A DNA stretch of 64,000 nucleotides from Acidobacteriota bacterium (GTDB taxonomy: Bacteria; Acidobacteriota; Blastocatellia; UBA7656), in the NCBI GenBank assembly GCA_038040445.1, contig JBBPIG010000018.1, positions 1-64,000 of the forward strand, given 5' to 3'. How positions within the stretch are numbered: position 1 is the stretch's first letter; the number at the start of each line of letters is the position of its first letter. The notes under the pieces are model-generated. The model searched no databases. It saw nothing but the letters and a program-made list of their open reading frames with translations, and was not told where the DNA came from. The position numbers and the translations under genes are program-made. This document shows, one piece after another, positions 8,846-17,857 of the stretch.

Positions 8846-9825
8846 TTCAAATCGCGGCCGTTTCCTTCTCATCAGTAGTCAACGCGCTGTTCAGTCTAAA
8901 CTCGGTCTATTTTTTGACCGGGCTCGTGCTGTGGGTATTCGCGGCACTGAGCTTTCGCGACCGCGCCAACAAGAGGCGCAACGGTAGCGGATTGTTCTGG
9001 TTGATACTCGGAGCGATCTTCATTTTTGGCAGCGTCCTGCCTTATTGGTTAACGGGAGTGCTCGTCCTGGCGATGGTTGGCATCGATGGCGCGGGCGGCG
9101 TAGCGCGCGGACACTACAACGAATCGACGAAAGCAGAACAGGCGCAGCGAGCCCGAACGCTCGGCAATCGAATCTTCATACCCGTGTTGTCGATTCCGGT
9201 AGTGACGTTCGGTTTAGCGATCGCATTTCGATTGCTTGGGCTGGATGTGAATCGAGGAGCGCTGGTCGGGCTGGGGTTTGGGGGCATCAGCGCAATGGCT
9301 ACGTGCTTGTGGATCACTCGCGACAAGACTCGAGTGATGATGCAAGAAGGAAGGCGCCTCAATGATGCGATGGGCGCGGTGAATATTCTCCCTCAACTGC
9401 TTGCCTCGCTCGGAGTCATCTTCACCGCGGCGAAAGTGGGCGATCTGATCGCAAGCGGTATCTATCGAATCATCCCGGCCGACAATCTATTCTTGCTCGT
9501 GCTTGCAAACTGTCTGGGGATGGCTTTGTTTACCATCGTGATGGGGAACTCGTTTGCCGCTTTTCCGGTCATAGCGACGGGCGTGCTTGCGCCGCTGATC
9601 ATCCAGCCCTTCGGCGTTCGGCCGGAGATGGTCGCTATCATCACGCTGACGGCCGGGTCCAGCGGCACGCTGATGACGCCGATGGCCGCAAACTTCAACA
9701 TAGTTCCCGCCGCGCTTCTTAATATGCGCGATCAGTATGGAGTCATAAAGTTTCAGTTGCCGTTCGCTTTGACCATATGGTCGCTGCACGTGATCCTGAT
9801 GTGGCTGATGATTAAGCTGTTTTAG
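8842..9825 (+). CDS. DUF979 family membrane protein (5-oxoproline-type transporter subunit)
   Basis: 327 residues with about ten hydrophobic segments and the [13 protein letters not shown] and [15 protein letters not shown] motifs typical of DUF979. It is translationally coupled to the DUF969 partner through an ATGA overlap, so the two are made in step and presumably form one carrier in the inner membrane. No regulator is adjacent. The downstream spacer 9826-10102 has no gene. Confidence 0.8.
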   Translation: MIQIAAVSFSSVVNALFSLNSVYFLTGLVLWVFAALSFRDRANKRRNGSGLFWLILGAIFIFGSVLPYWLTGVLVLAMVGIDGAGGVARGHYNESTKAEQAQRARTLGNRIFIPVLSIPVVTFGLAIAFRLLGLDVNRGALVGLGFGGISAMATCLWITRDKTRVMMQEGRRLNDAMGAVNILPQLLASLGVIFTAAKVGDLIASGIYRIIPADNLFLLVLANCLGMALFTIVMGNSFAAFPVIATGVLAPLIIQPFGVRPEMVAIITLTAGSSGTLMTPMAANFNIVPAALLNMRDQYGVIKFQLPFALTIWSLHVILMWLMIKLF

Positions 9826-10102
9826 TTGTCTCCGTTGAAGGCCTGGGTGTAGCTGCCGGCTTCGAACAATCAAAAAACAACAATCCAATGCCAGAAAACA
9901 TTTGATTCCCGAACTCTATTGCTGTATAAGCAAATTGTCACATCTATCGTTCTTGGAAACCCCGTACAAGGTTCCGATCGATTAAAGCAGCGGCCGATAC
10001 TGGCTCGGACTGCTGCTCGACTGGCAACACAATCACTAACTACCGGAAACGGACGCTAGTAACAGCCACACACTTCCCTGTCCTAACAACAGGAGATTTT
10101 TC

Positions 10103-10516
10103 ATGGATAGAAAGTACAAGCAGCGCGGTTATCAACAAGACGATGAAAGAGAGCAAAAGCCGCGCCCAACGAGTCAATCAAAGAATGACGTGCGCCCGCC
10201 GAAGATGCCCGCGTTTCGCGAAGTAACCCGGTGCTCCCTCTGCGGAACGATGATCAATATCGAGATCGACGGGATCTCGTTTGACGCACAATGCCCGAAG
10301 TGCCACAGCGATCTGCACACGTGCAAGAACTGCGTGAGCTTCGACCCAGGCGCGCGGTTTCAGTGTCGTAAACCGATAACTGAGCGCATACCGAAGAAGG
10401 ACCTGCGCAACGAGTGCTCGCTGTTCGAAGCGCGCAAGACCGTTGAGCGCGAAACAACGACGGCGGTGGCTGAAGTGAAGGACGCGCGCTCCGCATTCGA
10501 TAAGCTCTTCAAGTAA
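10103..10516 (+). CDS. Small zinc-ribbon-like conserved hypothetical protein
   Basis: 137 residues. A hydrophilic N-terminus (about 1-40, rich in Lys, Gln and Arg) precedes a cysteine cluster: CSLCG at ~48, CPKC at ~69, CKNC at ~78 and a further Cys at ~89 and ~106. These could bind one or two zinc ions. The C-terminal 25 residues look helical. ATG 10103 follows aacaggag. I do not recognise a named family. It stands alone, facing the aquaporin gene tail to tail. Confidence 0.6.
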   Translation: MDRKYKQRGYQQDDEREQKPRPTSQSKNDVRPPKMPAFREVTRCSLCGTMINIEIDGISFDAQCPKCHSDLHTCKNCVSFDPGARFQCRKPITERIPKKDLRNECSLFEARKTVERETTTAVAEVKDARSAFDKLFK

Positions 10517-10633
10517 CGCCATACGTACTGACGCTCCTCACCACTCGCTAGCGAAAGACCAATAACGCCGCGCATAGCTCGATCTGCATTCACAGTTGTG
10601 TGCGCCCAGGGAACGCTTGCGCATGAGGAAATA

Positions 10634-11527
10634 TCAGCCGGCGCTTGGCGGGAGGAATCGCCTCACAAGGTAGCGGTATGCGGCAGCGCCGATCAAACCG
10701 CCGATGATCGGCCCAACGATATAAAGCCACCATTCGTCGCCGCGCGGGCCGGGAAACGCGATTCGGCCGAACCCAGCGACGTAAGCGAAAAGCCGCGGCC
10801 CGAAATCGCGAACCGGGTTCACCGCGTCCATCGTGAGCGGCCCGCCAACTCCGACTATCGCGGTTACCGTAAGGCCGATGAATATGGGCCCGAGCCCGGC
10901 CTGCGGCATGCCCGGATTGCCGGGCTCGGTCAGCGCAAAAATCATCAGAAGCAAAAACATCGTCAGCACTACCTCGATGAAAAACGCGGCGCCCGTGCTG
11001 ACCGTCGCCATCGCTGCGGCGTCTACGCCGATGCCGCCTGGATTGGGATAGAAGCACGAGAAGATCATCATCAGCTTCTGGCTGCCCGCGGCTCCAACCT
11101 CGACGCCAAGCTTCTCCAAAGCGCGAGGCCAAAAACCCGACCACAACGCGTAGACGCAAGCTGCTCCCACGAACGCGCCAGCAATCTGGCTGGCGATGTA
11201 AGGGATGATCCGGCTGCGAGGAAAGCCCCGGAAAACAGCCATCGCAATCGTGACCGCGGGATTGAAGTGCGCTCCCGATACCGGACCGGCGACGTAAATG
11301 CCGAACGTGACCGCTAGCCCCCACATCACCGCGACTCCCCATCCGTCGATCGAATCGGTCAACACCGCGGCCGCTACTGCACCGTCGCCGACCAGTATCA
11401 CTATGAAGGTTCCGATGAACTCGGCCAGGCATTGACCCGGCAGGCTTGCGGTGAATACGGCGCTCACGTTCCTCGTGGCGTTCTCGGCTTCGGCGATCGT
11501 TTCCAATTCTATTGCGGCTCTTGACAC
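10634..11527 (-). CDS. Aquaporin / glycerol-facilitator family (MIP) channel
   Basis: 297 residues with six transmembrane segments and the two half-helix loops of the MIP family. The first box is canonical (HFNPAVTIA); the second reads VNPVRDFGPR, with Val in place of the NPA alanine, a substitution seen in some family members that can alter pore selectivity. An N-terminal extension of ~35 residues precedes the first membrane helix. The predicted start is GTG at 11527, preceded by GAGG. Passive water or small-solute flux across the inner membrane is the expected role. Tandem repeats begin directly upstream. Confidence 0.88.
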   Translation of the reverse strand: MSRAAIELETIAEAENATRNVSAVFTASLPGQCLAEFIGTFIVILVGDGAVAAAVLTDSIDGWGVAVMWGLAVTFGIYVAGPVSGAHFNPAVTIAMAVFRGFPRSRIIPYIASQIAGAFVGAACVYALWSGFWPRALEKLGVEVGAAGSQKLMMIFSCFYPNPGGIGVDAAAMATVSTGAAFFIEVVLTMFLLLMIFALTEPGNPGMPQAGLGPIFIGLTVTAIVGVGGPLTMDAVNPVRDFGPRLFAYVAGFGRIAFPGPRGDEWWLYIVGPIIGGLIGAAAYRYLVRRFLPPSAG

Positions 11528-11538
11528 CGATTTACCTC

Positions 11539-11693
11539 ATTTCCGATTGGCGATTTCCGATTGGCGATTTCCGATTGGCGATTTCCGATTGCCGGTTTCA
11601 GATTACCGATTTCAGATTGGAGATCTCAGATCTCAGATTTCAAATGTGCGATAGTCTGCAATTTGAGATCTTGAATCTGAAATCGGCAATCGG
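11539..11693. repeat. 14-bp tandem repeat array with flanking inverted copy
   Basis: From 11539 there are about eight 14-base units of the form ATTTCCGATTGGCG. The first three are identical, the fourth has one change and later ones drift (ATTTCAGATTGGAG and so on). At 11674-11693 the sequence AATCTGAAATCGGCAATCGG is the reverse complement of part of the array, so the region can fold back on itself. It lies between the aquaporin start and the stop of the next minus-strand gene. It has no non-repeated spacers, so it is not a CRISPR. Confidence 0.9.
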
Positions 11694-11698
11694 CAATC

Positions 11699-14065
11699 TC
11701 AGAGATACTCCTGCGCGAGCATAAGCGTGCGCCAATACGCGCGTCGCAGAAATCCCGGCCACTTCGCGTTCAGAAGAGGCGTCGAGCTCGTCGCATTGGC
11801 TTCCTGCCATCGGTTGGACCAGCCGCTCAGATCCCACACCAGGTCAGCACCTTTGAGCCCCGCACGCTGAAGCGCCCCCGCCGGCTTGCGGCCGTTGTCC
11901 GAATACGTGTTGCCGTGAATCCAGTTGTTCTCCGGGATCGCGCCGACGTCGAAGGCTGTGCCCTTCGGAAAAGCAATCTCGAGGCTGAACACCGCGACGC
12001 CGTAGCAATCGTTGCCGCGAATCTCATTCCCGGTTACTTCGTTATTGTCGGCCGCCATCACCATCACGCCGGTGCCCGGCGGAACGTTTGCGACAATTGA
12101 ATTCGGATTTGCGAAGTTCGCAAGATTGTTGTTGATCACCCGATTGTTGCGCACGATGCAGTTGTGCCCGGCCTTCGACGGGTTGTTCGGCAAGATGAAC
12201 ACCAGAATCCCACCGGTGTTGTCGTGAACGTTGTTGTTTTCTACAACCGCATTGACGGAGTTCTCAATCTCGATCCCGGTTACGTTGCCGTACGCTTCGC
12301 AGTCCTTAACGACTATGTCGCGAGATTGACCGACGTACAAAGCCGCGTCTGAGATGCCGGTGGCCACGCAGCGTTCGATTCTCACGCCGGTGCAACTCAC
12401 GGGATAAAGGCCGTACAGCCCGGTGTTAGCAAGCTTCAAGTCGCGGAAGGTCACGTTGCGCGCGTGCTGAGTCACTACGCCGTTGGCGATGTAGTTTTGC
12501 ACGTCGAAGTTCTCGATGAGGAAGTTGCTCCCGGTTGCCAGCACACCGTCAGAGAGTTTGTTCTCGCCATCGAGCACGGGACGCAAAACGAAGCCTTCAG
12601 TAATGCCTGGGGCTACTTGTTGCGCGACGCCGCGCAGCGTGATGTTATCGAGATCAATCTTCACTTCTTCTTTGTAGACTCCGGGCATCACTTCGATGGT
12701 GTCTCCGGGCCGGGCGCGATCGACCGCCGCTTGAATCGATTCACCGGCTTTCACCGAGATCGTTTGGGGCGCGCGTTCGGCAATCAGTTCTTTCGAAGAG
12801 CCGGTGTTGTACCTCGCGACAAGCTCGCGGGCGGTATTCGTCAAGCGCGGCACTACAGGCAACCCTGAGGGTACCTTGTCCGGAAACTCGGGCAGATTAG
12901 ATTCGTCCGTGAGCGAACACAAGAATGCGATGAGGTCTTGCTTCTCTTCAGCGGTGATCGAATAAGTGTGAATCTTGTCGTCTACCTTCGCGTCTTTGAA
13001 TCCGGCTCCGGGTCCGCCACCGGCAGCGTAGAAGTCCAGTACTTCTTCGAGCGTCTTGAAGCGGCCGTTGTGCATGTAAGGCGCATTCAAAACGACGTTG
13101 CGCAGCGTTGGAACTTTGAACGCGAACTTGTTGCCCTCGCCCTTGGTCACTTCAAAGCGGCCGTAGTCCGGTTGCGAAGGGTCGGCGTCGGGGACCCCGA
13201 TGATCTTGAAATCGGGATTCGCAAAGGTCGGAAGACCGTGGCATTCGAAGCAGCGAGTCCGCCCCGAGCGAAACAAGTTGAAGCCGCGCCGCTGTTCGGG
13301 AGTAAGCGCGCCGAGCTCGCCTTTAACGAAGCGATCGAACGGCGAGTTGTTAGCCGTGAGCGTCCTCTCGAATGAGGCGACTGCTTTTTGCACGTTTTCG
13401 AGCGTCACCGCCGAAGCGTCCCGGCTCGCGAATGCCGCATCGAATCGCCGCGCATATTCGGGAATGGCTCTTAGCTCTTTGACCAGTGTTTCGGGGTTCT
13501 CGTTCATTTCGATGTCAGTGGTGATCGGCCCCTTCGCTTGATCTTCGAGGTCATCGGCCCGGCCATCCCAAAACTGCTTATGATTGAATGCCGCATTCCA
13601 CAGCGTCGGCGCGCCCCTGCGCACAACAGATCCGCCGTCGCGTTCTGCCCCGAGGCCGTGACCTCCCTTCCCCATCGACAGCGCCCGCCCGTCGGTGAAG
13701 CCTAGATCGGGATGATGGCAGGTCGCACAAGAGATGTCGTTGGCGCCCGACAGAATCGGATCGAAGAAAAGCAATCGCCCAAGCTGGACCCGTTCGTCGT
13801 CGTTGGCTGCCGGCATCGGATTGTCGGCGCGCAGCACCATTTTCGGGAACTGGCGCACGAGCCCGCCTCCGCCCTTGCCGACTCCGGCTGTTCCGCCATC
13901 GCCAACAAAGTCCGCGCTTGCCGGCCATAGCCCGAGGGCGATGAAGCCGGCGACCGGCAGAGCTGCAAGAACGATTAGCACACGCAGCCATCGCCGCCGC
14001 GGTCGCGTGCGGGGCTGTGAATGAGATTGGTCCAATTGAATCTGTTTTGCGGATGCCGCAGCCAT
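11699..14065 (-). CDS. Di-haem cytochrome c peroxidase (MauG-like) fused to right-handed beta-helix domain
   Basis: 788 residues. An N-terminal membrane anchor or signal (about 26-48) is followed by a MauG/cytochrome c peroxidase module with haem motifs CATCH (~113-117) and CFECH (~272-276) and the APYMHNGRF segment (~330) that supplies a distal ligand. From about residue 435 a parallel beta-helix begins with the carbohydrate-lyase-like entry [17 protein letters not shown], followed by repeated N-rich turns ([22 protein letters not shown]). Peroxidase modules are normally ~320-420 residues and stand alone, so this is a fusion. The reading frame is continuous. A periplasmic redox enzyme with a polysaccharide-binding or structural partner is plausible. 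Confidence 0.88.
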   Translation of the reverse strand: MAAASAKQIQLDQSHSQPRTRPRRRWLRVLIVLAALPVAGFIALGLWPASADFVGDGGTAGVGKGGGGLVRQFPKMVLRADNPMPAANDDERVQLGRLLFFDPILSGANDISCATCHHPDLGFTDGRALSMGKGGHGLGAERDGGSVVRRGAPTLWNAAFNHKQFWDGRADDLEDQAKGPITTDIEMNENPETLVKELRAIPEYARRFDAAFASRDASAVTLENVQKAVASFERTLTANNSPFDRFVKGELGALTPEQRRGFNLFRSGRTRCFECHGLPTFANPDFKIIGVPDADPSQPDYGRFEVTKGEGNKFAFKVPTLRNVVLNAPYMHNGRFKTLEEVLDFYAAGGGPGAGFKDAKVDDKIHTYSITAEEKQDLIAFLCSLTDESNLPEFPDKVPSGLPVVPRLTNTARELVARYNTGSSKELIAERAPQTISVKAGESIQAAVDRARPGDTIEVMPGVYKEEVKIDLDNITLRGVAQQVAPGITEGFVLRPVLDGENKLSDGVLATGSNFLIENFDVQNYIANGVVTQHARNVTFRDLKLANTGLYGLYPVSCTGVRIERCVATGISDAALYVGQSRDIVVKDCEAYGNVTGIEIENSVNAVVENNNVHDNTGGILVFILPNNPSKAGHNCIVRNNRVINNNLANFANPNSIVANVPPGTGVMVMAADNNEVTGNEIRGNDCYGVAVFSLEIAFPKGTAFDVGAIPENNWIHGNTYSDNGRKPAGALQRAGLKGADLVWDLSGWSNRWQEANATSSTPLLNAKWPGFLRRAYWRTLMLAQEYL

Positions 14066-14218
14066 AGCGCCTCCCTGAACGATGAGTTGGATGTGAAGTT
14101 CGTGTTGTGAGCGTAGGGGATTATATTGATAAAAGCGCTAAACACAAAGGCGCGAACTCAGGCTCTGAGATCTGAAACTTGAGATTTGAGATTTCCGGAT
14201 CTTAGTGGCTTCGTTGCT

Positions 14219-15160
14219 TTAGTCTCTTCGGCTCAGGCTCGACGCTATAAGCCCGGCAACCTCGGCGTTGTTCTCAAGCAACGCGCGATTGGCCTCCAAC
14301 GTTCTCCCTCCAGTGAGCTTCTCCATCTCCGCGAGCAAGTATGGTGTGAGGGCCTTACCTCGAACCTTCTGTGCCGCCGCACGCGCCATCGCTTCGTCCA
14401 CGGCGACGGCGATTTCGGCAGCCGGTATCTCAAACTCGATGGGCACGGGAACGCAAACCAGAACGGCGGTGCCTCCGCCCATCCGCCAATGGCAGGCGGC
14501 AACTTCCGCGGCTTCGTCCGAAGTGCCGACTGTTACGTCCACTGCCAGTCCGCTGCTTCGGGAGTAAAATGCAGGGAACTCTTCGGTGCCGTATCCGATT
14601 ACCGGAACGCCAAGCGTTTCCAGATACTCGAGCGTCTTCGGCAGATCCAGGATTGCTTTGGCTCCGGCACACACGCAGATGAGCGGCGTGTTGCCCAGCG
14701 CGGTGAGGTCGGCGGAGGTGTCGAACGACTCAGCGGCTCCTCGATGCACGCCGCCGATTCCGCCAGTCGAGAAGACGCGGATGCCCGCAACGTGCGCAAG
14801 CCGCAACGTAGATGCGACTGTCGTCGCACCCCAGCCGCCGTTCATCATCACGCTTGCGAGATTGTTGAGTCCCACCTTCTCGATTCGCCGTCCGTCCGGA
14901 GCCTGAGCTGTGGCGAAGAGGCGGATCTCGTCGTCGCTCAATCCGATCGTTGGCGCTCCATCAACGATTCCGATTGTCGCGGGCGTCGCGCCGCGTTGTC
15001 GCACGGCCCGTTCACAAGCCAGGGACGTCTCGAGATTGAGCGGGTAGGGGAGACCGTGTGCGATCACGGTTGATTCGAGGGCAACGACCGGCATTCGCTG
15101 GTTGAGCGCGCGGCTAACCTCCTCCGCGATTCGAATCTCGGGTCGCGATATGTTCTTCAT
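14219..15160 (-). CDS. psuG: Pseudouridine-5'-phosphate glycosidase
   Basis: PsuG reversibly splits pseudouridine 5'-phosphate into uracil and ribose 5-phosphate. The 313-residue product has the expected length and hallmark segments: [16 protein letters not shown] near the N-terminus, GVDGAP-like [17 protein letters not shown] with the catalytic Lys region, the [14 protein letters not shown] loop, and the GTEEFPAF segment. The start at 15160 is chosen because the protein then begins in register with the family; an upstream extension in frame is not conserved in type. The kinase partner PsuK is not adjacent. A palindromic repeat lies just upstream. Confidence 0.9.
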   Translation of the reverse strand: MKNISRPEIRIAEEVSRALNQRMPVVALESTVIAHGLPYPLNLETSLACERAVRQRGATPATIGIVDGAPTIGLSDDEIRLFATAQAPDGRRIEKVGLNNLASVMMNGGWGATTVASTLRLAHVAGIRVFSTGGIGGVHRGAAESFDTSADLTALGNTPLICVCAGAKAILDLPKTLEYLETLGVPVIGYGTEEFPAFYSRSSGLAVDVTVGTSDEAAEVAACHWRMGGGTAVLVCVPVPIEFEIPAAEIAVAVDEAMARAAAQKVRGKALTPYLLAEMEKLTGGRTLEANRALLENNAEVAGLIASSLSRRD

Positions 15161-15225
15161 GGAAAGCCGTGTCGTGCGCGCCCATCCTATACAACCCCGC
15201 TCTCGGCTAACAAGCGACCTCCTCC

Positions 15226-15344
15226 GGCTCGCGGCCGGGAAGGTGGGCTGGCCCCCGCTCAATAAATGAAAAGCAACATCTCTGTAATGCCCAAGTCTCG
15301 ACTCAGAGAAAGCGGGGGCAAGCCCACCTTCCCGACCGCGAGCC
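15226..15344. repeat. 34-bp inverted repeat pair
   Basis: Arms at 15226-15259 and 15311-15344 are reverse complements with 2 mismatches in 34 bases, separated by 51 bases. They begin GGCTCGCGG and end CCCCCGCT. The element sits in the divergent spacer between psuG and glgC and looks like a MITE or REP-type unit, not a terminator (no T-run). Confidence 0.85.
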
Positions 15345-15364
15345 TCACCACTATGCTGATCACC

Positions 15365-15442
15365 CAACAGATTCACGCATCACGAATCACCCTCACGCGT
15401 CACGCATCACTCATCACGCATCACGCATCACTCCTCACCCAT
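15365..15442. repeat. Degenerate CACGCATCA tandem repeats
   Basis: About seven imperfect copies of a 9-10 base unit (CACGCATCA, with variants CACGAATCA and CACGCGTCA) in the glgC upstream region. The same motif recurs as an inverted pair between pheA and aroF (28080-28143), so it is a dispersed repeat in this genome. Confidence 0.75.
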
Positions 15443-15522
15443 CCCGCTTCCACAGCAACCAGCCGCGCGGGTATACTCTTGCACCACGCAGCGACTAATG
15501 GCATCCCTCGGGAGGAACACGG

Positions 15523-16812
15523 ATGGCGGCGCAGAGAGTGCTGGCATTGATACTGGGCGGCGGTGCCGGTCAGCGCCTCTATCCACTCACCAAGCAAAGA
15601 GCCAAGCCTGCTGTTCCTTTGGGCGGAAAATACCGCTTGATCGATATACCGGTTTCCAATTGCATCAACTCTGATCTGCATCGAATCTTTATTCTTACCC
15701 AGTACAACTCGGCATCGCTCAACCGGCATATCGCTCGGACGTATCGCTTCAGCCGGTTCACCAATGGCTTTGTCGAAATTCTCGCCGCTGAGATCACACC
15801 CGAGCGGCCGGACTGGTTTCAGGGAACCGCCGACGCCGTGCGCCAGTGCTTGCATCACCTCGACGACTACAGAGGTGACACGATCCTGGTGTTGTCGGGC
15901 GACCACCTTTACAGAATGGACTATCGTGAGTTCATCGCCCGGCACGTTGAGACGAACGCCGACGTGACGATTTCGCTGACCGCCGCGCGCGAGGAAGAAG
16001 CTTCGGAATTCGGGCTGGTCAAGATCGACGACACCGGCCGCGTCATCGAGTTCAGCGAGAAGCCAAAAGGCGAAGCGCTCGAACGCATGCGAGTGGACAC
16101 TACTCAACTCGGCCTTTCGCCCGAACAAGCTCTCCAGCGTCCGTTTCTGGCCTCGATGGGAATCTACGTTTTTCACAAAGAAGTGCTGAGGCGATTGTTA
16201 CTCGAAGAGATGCCCAAGGCGGCGGACTTTGGGAAGGAAATCATCGCCGAGATGCTGCCGCGGTACAACGTGCAGGCTCATCTCTTCGACGGCTATTGGG
16301 AAGACATCGGGACGATCGGCGCATTCTACCGGGCGAACATCGAAATGACTTTGCCGCTGCCGCCGTTCAACGTCTTTGACTCGGAAGCTCCAATGTATAC
16401 GCGGCCGCGCTACTTGCCCGGCTCGAAGCTGCTTGATTGCCATATCCAGAGTTCCATCATCACCGAAGGCTGCATCATCAACGGCGCGACGATTACGGAT
16501 TCGGTCGTCGGCATTCGCAGCCGCGTCGAGCACGGCTCGCGGTTCGAAGGCGTGCTGATGATGGGAGCCGACTTCTACCAAAACCTCGAGGAGCTGCAAG
16601 AGGACATCAATCGAGGCCATCCTCGCATTGGGATCGGCCCAAACTGCTTCATCCGCCGCGCGATTATCGACAAGAATGCGCGCATCGGCGCGGGTGTGCA
16701 AATCCGCAACGAGGCCGGGGTTCAGGAGCTTAAGGCCGACGGCTACTTCATACGTGACGGCATTGTGATCATTCCAAAAAACGGTGTCATACCCGATGGG
16801 ACAGTGATCTGA
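15523..16812 (+). CDS. glgC: Glucose-1-phosphate adenylyltransferase
   Basis: Makes ADP-glucose from glucose 1-phosphate and ATP, the committed step of bacterial glycogen synthesis. The 429-residue protein has the nucleotidyltransferase signature [21 protein letters not shown], the substrate-binding [14 protein letters not shown], the catalytic-metal segment [12 protein letters not shown], the glucose-1-phosphate loop with FSEKPKG, and the C-terminal left-handed beta-helix repeats (for example [16 protein letters not shown]). GGGAGGAACACGG precedes ATG 15523. No other glycogen genes are adjacent. The protein is likely regulated allosterically as in the family. Confidence 0.95.
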   Translation: MAAQRVLALILGGGAGQRLYPLTKQRAKPAVPLGGKYRLIDIPVSNCINSDLHRIFILTQYNSASLNRHIARTYRFSRFTNGFVEILAAEITPERPDWFQGTADAVRQCLHHLDDYRGDTILVLSGDHLYRMDYREFIARHVETNADVTISLTAAREEEASEFGLVKIDDTGRVIEFSEKPKGEALERMRVDTTQLGLSPEQALQRPFLASMGIYVFHKEVLRRLLLEEMPKAADFGKEIIAEMLPRYNVQAHLFDGYWEDIGTIGAFYRANIEMTLPLPPFNVFDSEAPMYTRPRYLPGSKLLDCHIQSSIITEGCIINGATITDSVVGIRSRVEHGSRFEGVLMMGADFYQNLEELQEDINRGHPRIGIGPNCFIRRAIIDKNARIGAGVQIRNEAGVQELKADGYFIRDGIVIIPKNGVIPDGTVI

Positions 16813-17075
16813 TCACTCTTCGCACGCCCCGTGCGAGACCAAAGACCCATCACACAAGATCGTCACGATGAGCCTAAGGCGGATAAAGTCGCGTGCGCTC
16901 GGCCCGGCTCGTCTCGATGCACCGACCCAGTTGCATGCTTGCCTTCATCTCGCCAAACTTCATCTAGAGACTTTCGTCGGACTGGCAGCAAGGGTGTTCC
17001 TGCTTCCGCGACAGTGGGCAGAAAAGAGATTGGCGGAAGGCGGACCACGATGCCTGCGCTCGCAGGGAGGCTTTC

Positions 17076-17396
17076 ATGTCCATAGAGAAATTTGTTGAGG
17101 AGCAGGTGAGAAGGGCAATTGAAGCGGGGGAATTTGACAACCTCCCCGGCAAAGGCAAGCCCATCGACTTGAGAGCTTACTTCGAAACACCCGAAGATTT
17201 GAGGATGGCCTACTCGATCTTGAAGGGCAACAACTTCGTACCCGAAGAAGTGGAAATGCTGAAAGACATCGAAGCGCTGAAGAAGCGGCTCGAAGCGAGT
17301 TCCGACGAAGCGCAGAAGAGCAGGCTCAAGAAGGAAATCACCGAAAAAACTTATACCTTCAACATGCTCATCGAGAAGCGCAAACGTAAAGGCTAA
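17076..17396 (+). CDS. DUF1992 (DnaJ-subfamily C28-like) small protein
   Basis: 106 residues with the DUF1992 signature near the start: a helix IEKFVEEQVRRAIEAGEFDN followed by LPGKGKPIDL. The C-terminal half is a charged helix typical of the family. The function is unknown; animal homologues carry a J domain, which is absent here. A GGAGG lies 6 bases before ATG 17076. Confidence 0.85.
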   Translation: MSIEKFVEEQVRRAIEAGEFDNLPGKGKPIDLRAYFETPEDLRMAYSILKGNNFVPEEVEMLKDIEALKKRLEASSDEAQKSRLKKEITEKTYTFNMLIEKRKRKG

Positions 17397-17452
17397 GAAT
17401 CCTTGCTCTTTGAAATTCGGAGCATTACGATAGCCGCGAGGAGACGCAACCG

Positions 17453-17785
17453 ATGAAACAGCAGAAACGTCGGATCAAGCCTCTCAGAGTGATGGCGCAG
17501 GATGCGGTGCGGATCGCGGCGGGCTGGCTTTGGGAGAGCTTGCCCGATCGCTTTGGTCCGGCTGATCCAACCCTTGATGCTCAGGGACAGCTCTGGCGAG
17601 TGCCCATAGTCCTGGCTTATCCAGGTGTGACAGTCGGAGAAGTAGGCGAGATCCTGGTCAATGCATCCAGTGGCGAGGTCGTCTCGCACACGGACATTGC
17701 TCACATCAGAGCGGCTGGCCTGAGACTCGGAAGGAAACAACGTGCCAAAGTTCGGGCCGCCTTTCTACGCACAAGAAACGCCTGA
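17453..17785 (+). CDS. Conserved hypothetical protein
   Basis: 110 residues, basic, no membrane segment. The central stretch WRVPIVLAYPGVTVGEVGEI followed by LVNASSGEVVSHT resembles the strand pattern of PepSY/YpeB-like units (a small beta-sheet with a G-E-V turn), but I cannot name a family. It has its own ribosome site (gaggag near 17440) and is followed after 72 bases by the S9 peptidase. Confidence 0.5.
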   Translation: MKQQKRRIKPLRVMAQDAVRIAAGWLWESLPDRFGPADPTLDAQGQLWRVPIVLAYPGVTVGEVGEILVNASSGEVVSHTDIAHIRAAGLRLGRKQRAKVRAAFLRTRNA

Positions 17786-17857
17786 CTCCTGCTTACCCCG
17801 CTTGCCTGCTGGTGTGTCCTGATCTCTGTCTCGACCTTTCGGAAAAGTGAGGAACGA

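Noticed and set aside
11539-11700. CRISPR array
   Set aside because: The units are directly adjacent, 14 bases long, with no spacers and no cas genes.
14186-15073. Plus-strand frame over psuG
   Set aside because: Antisense to a complete psuG with all family motifs; no ribosome site.
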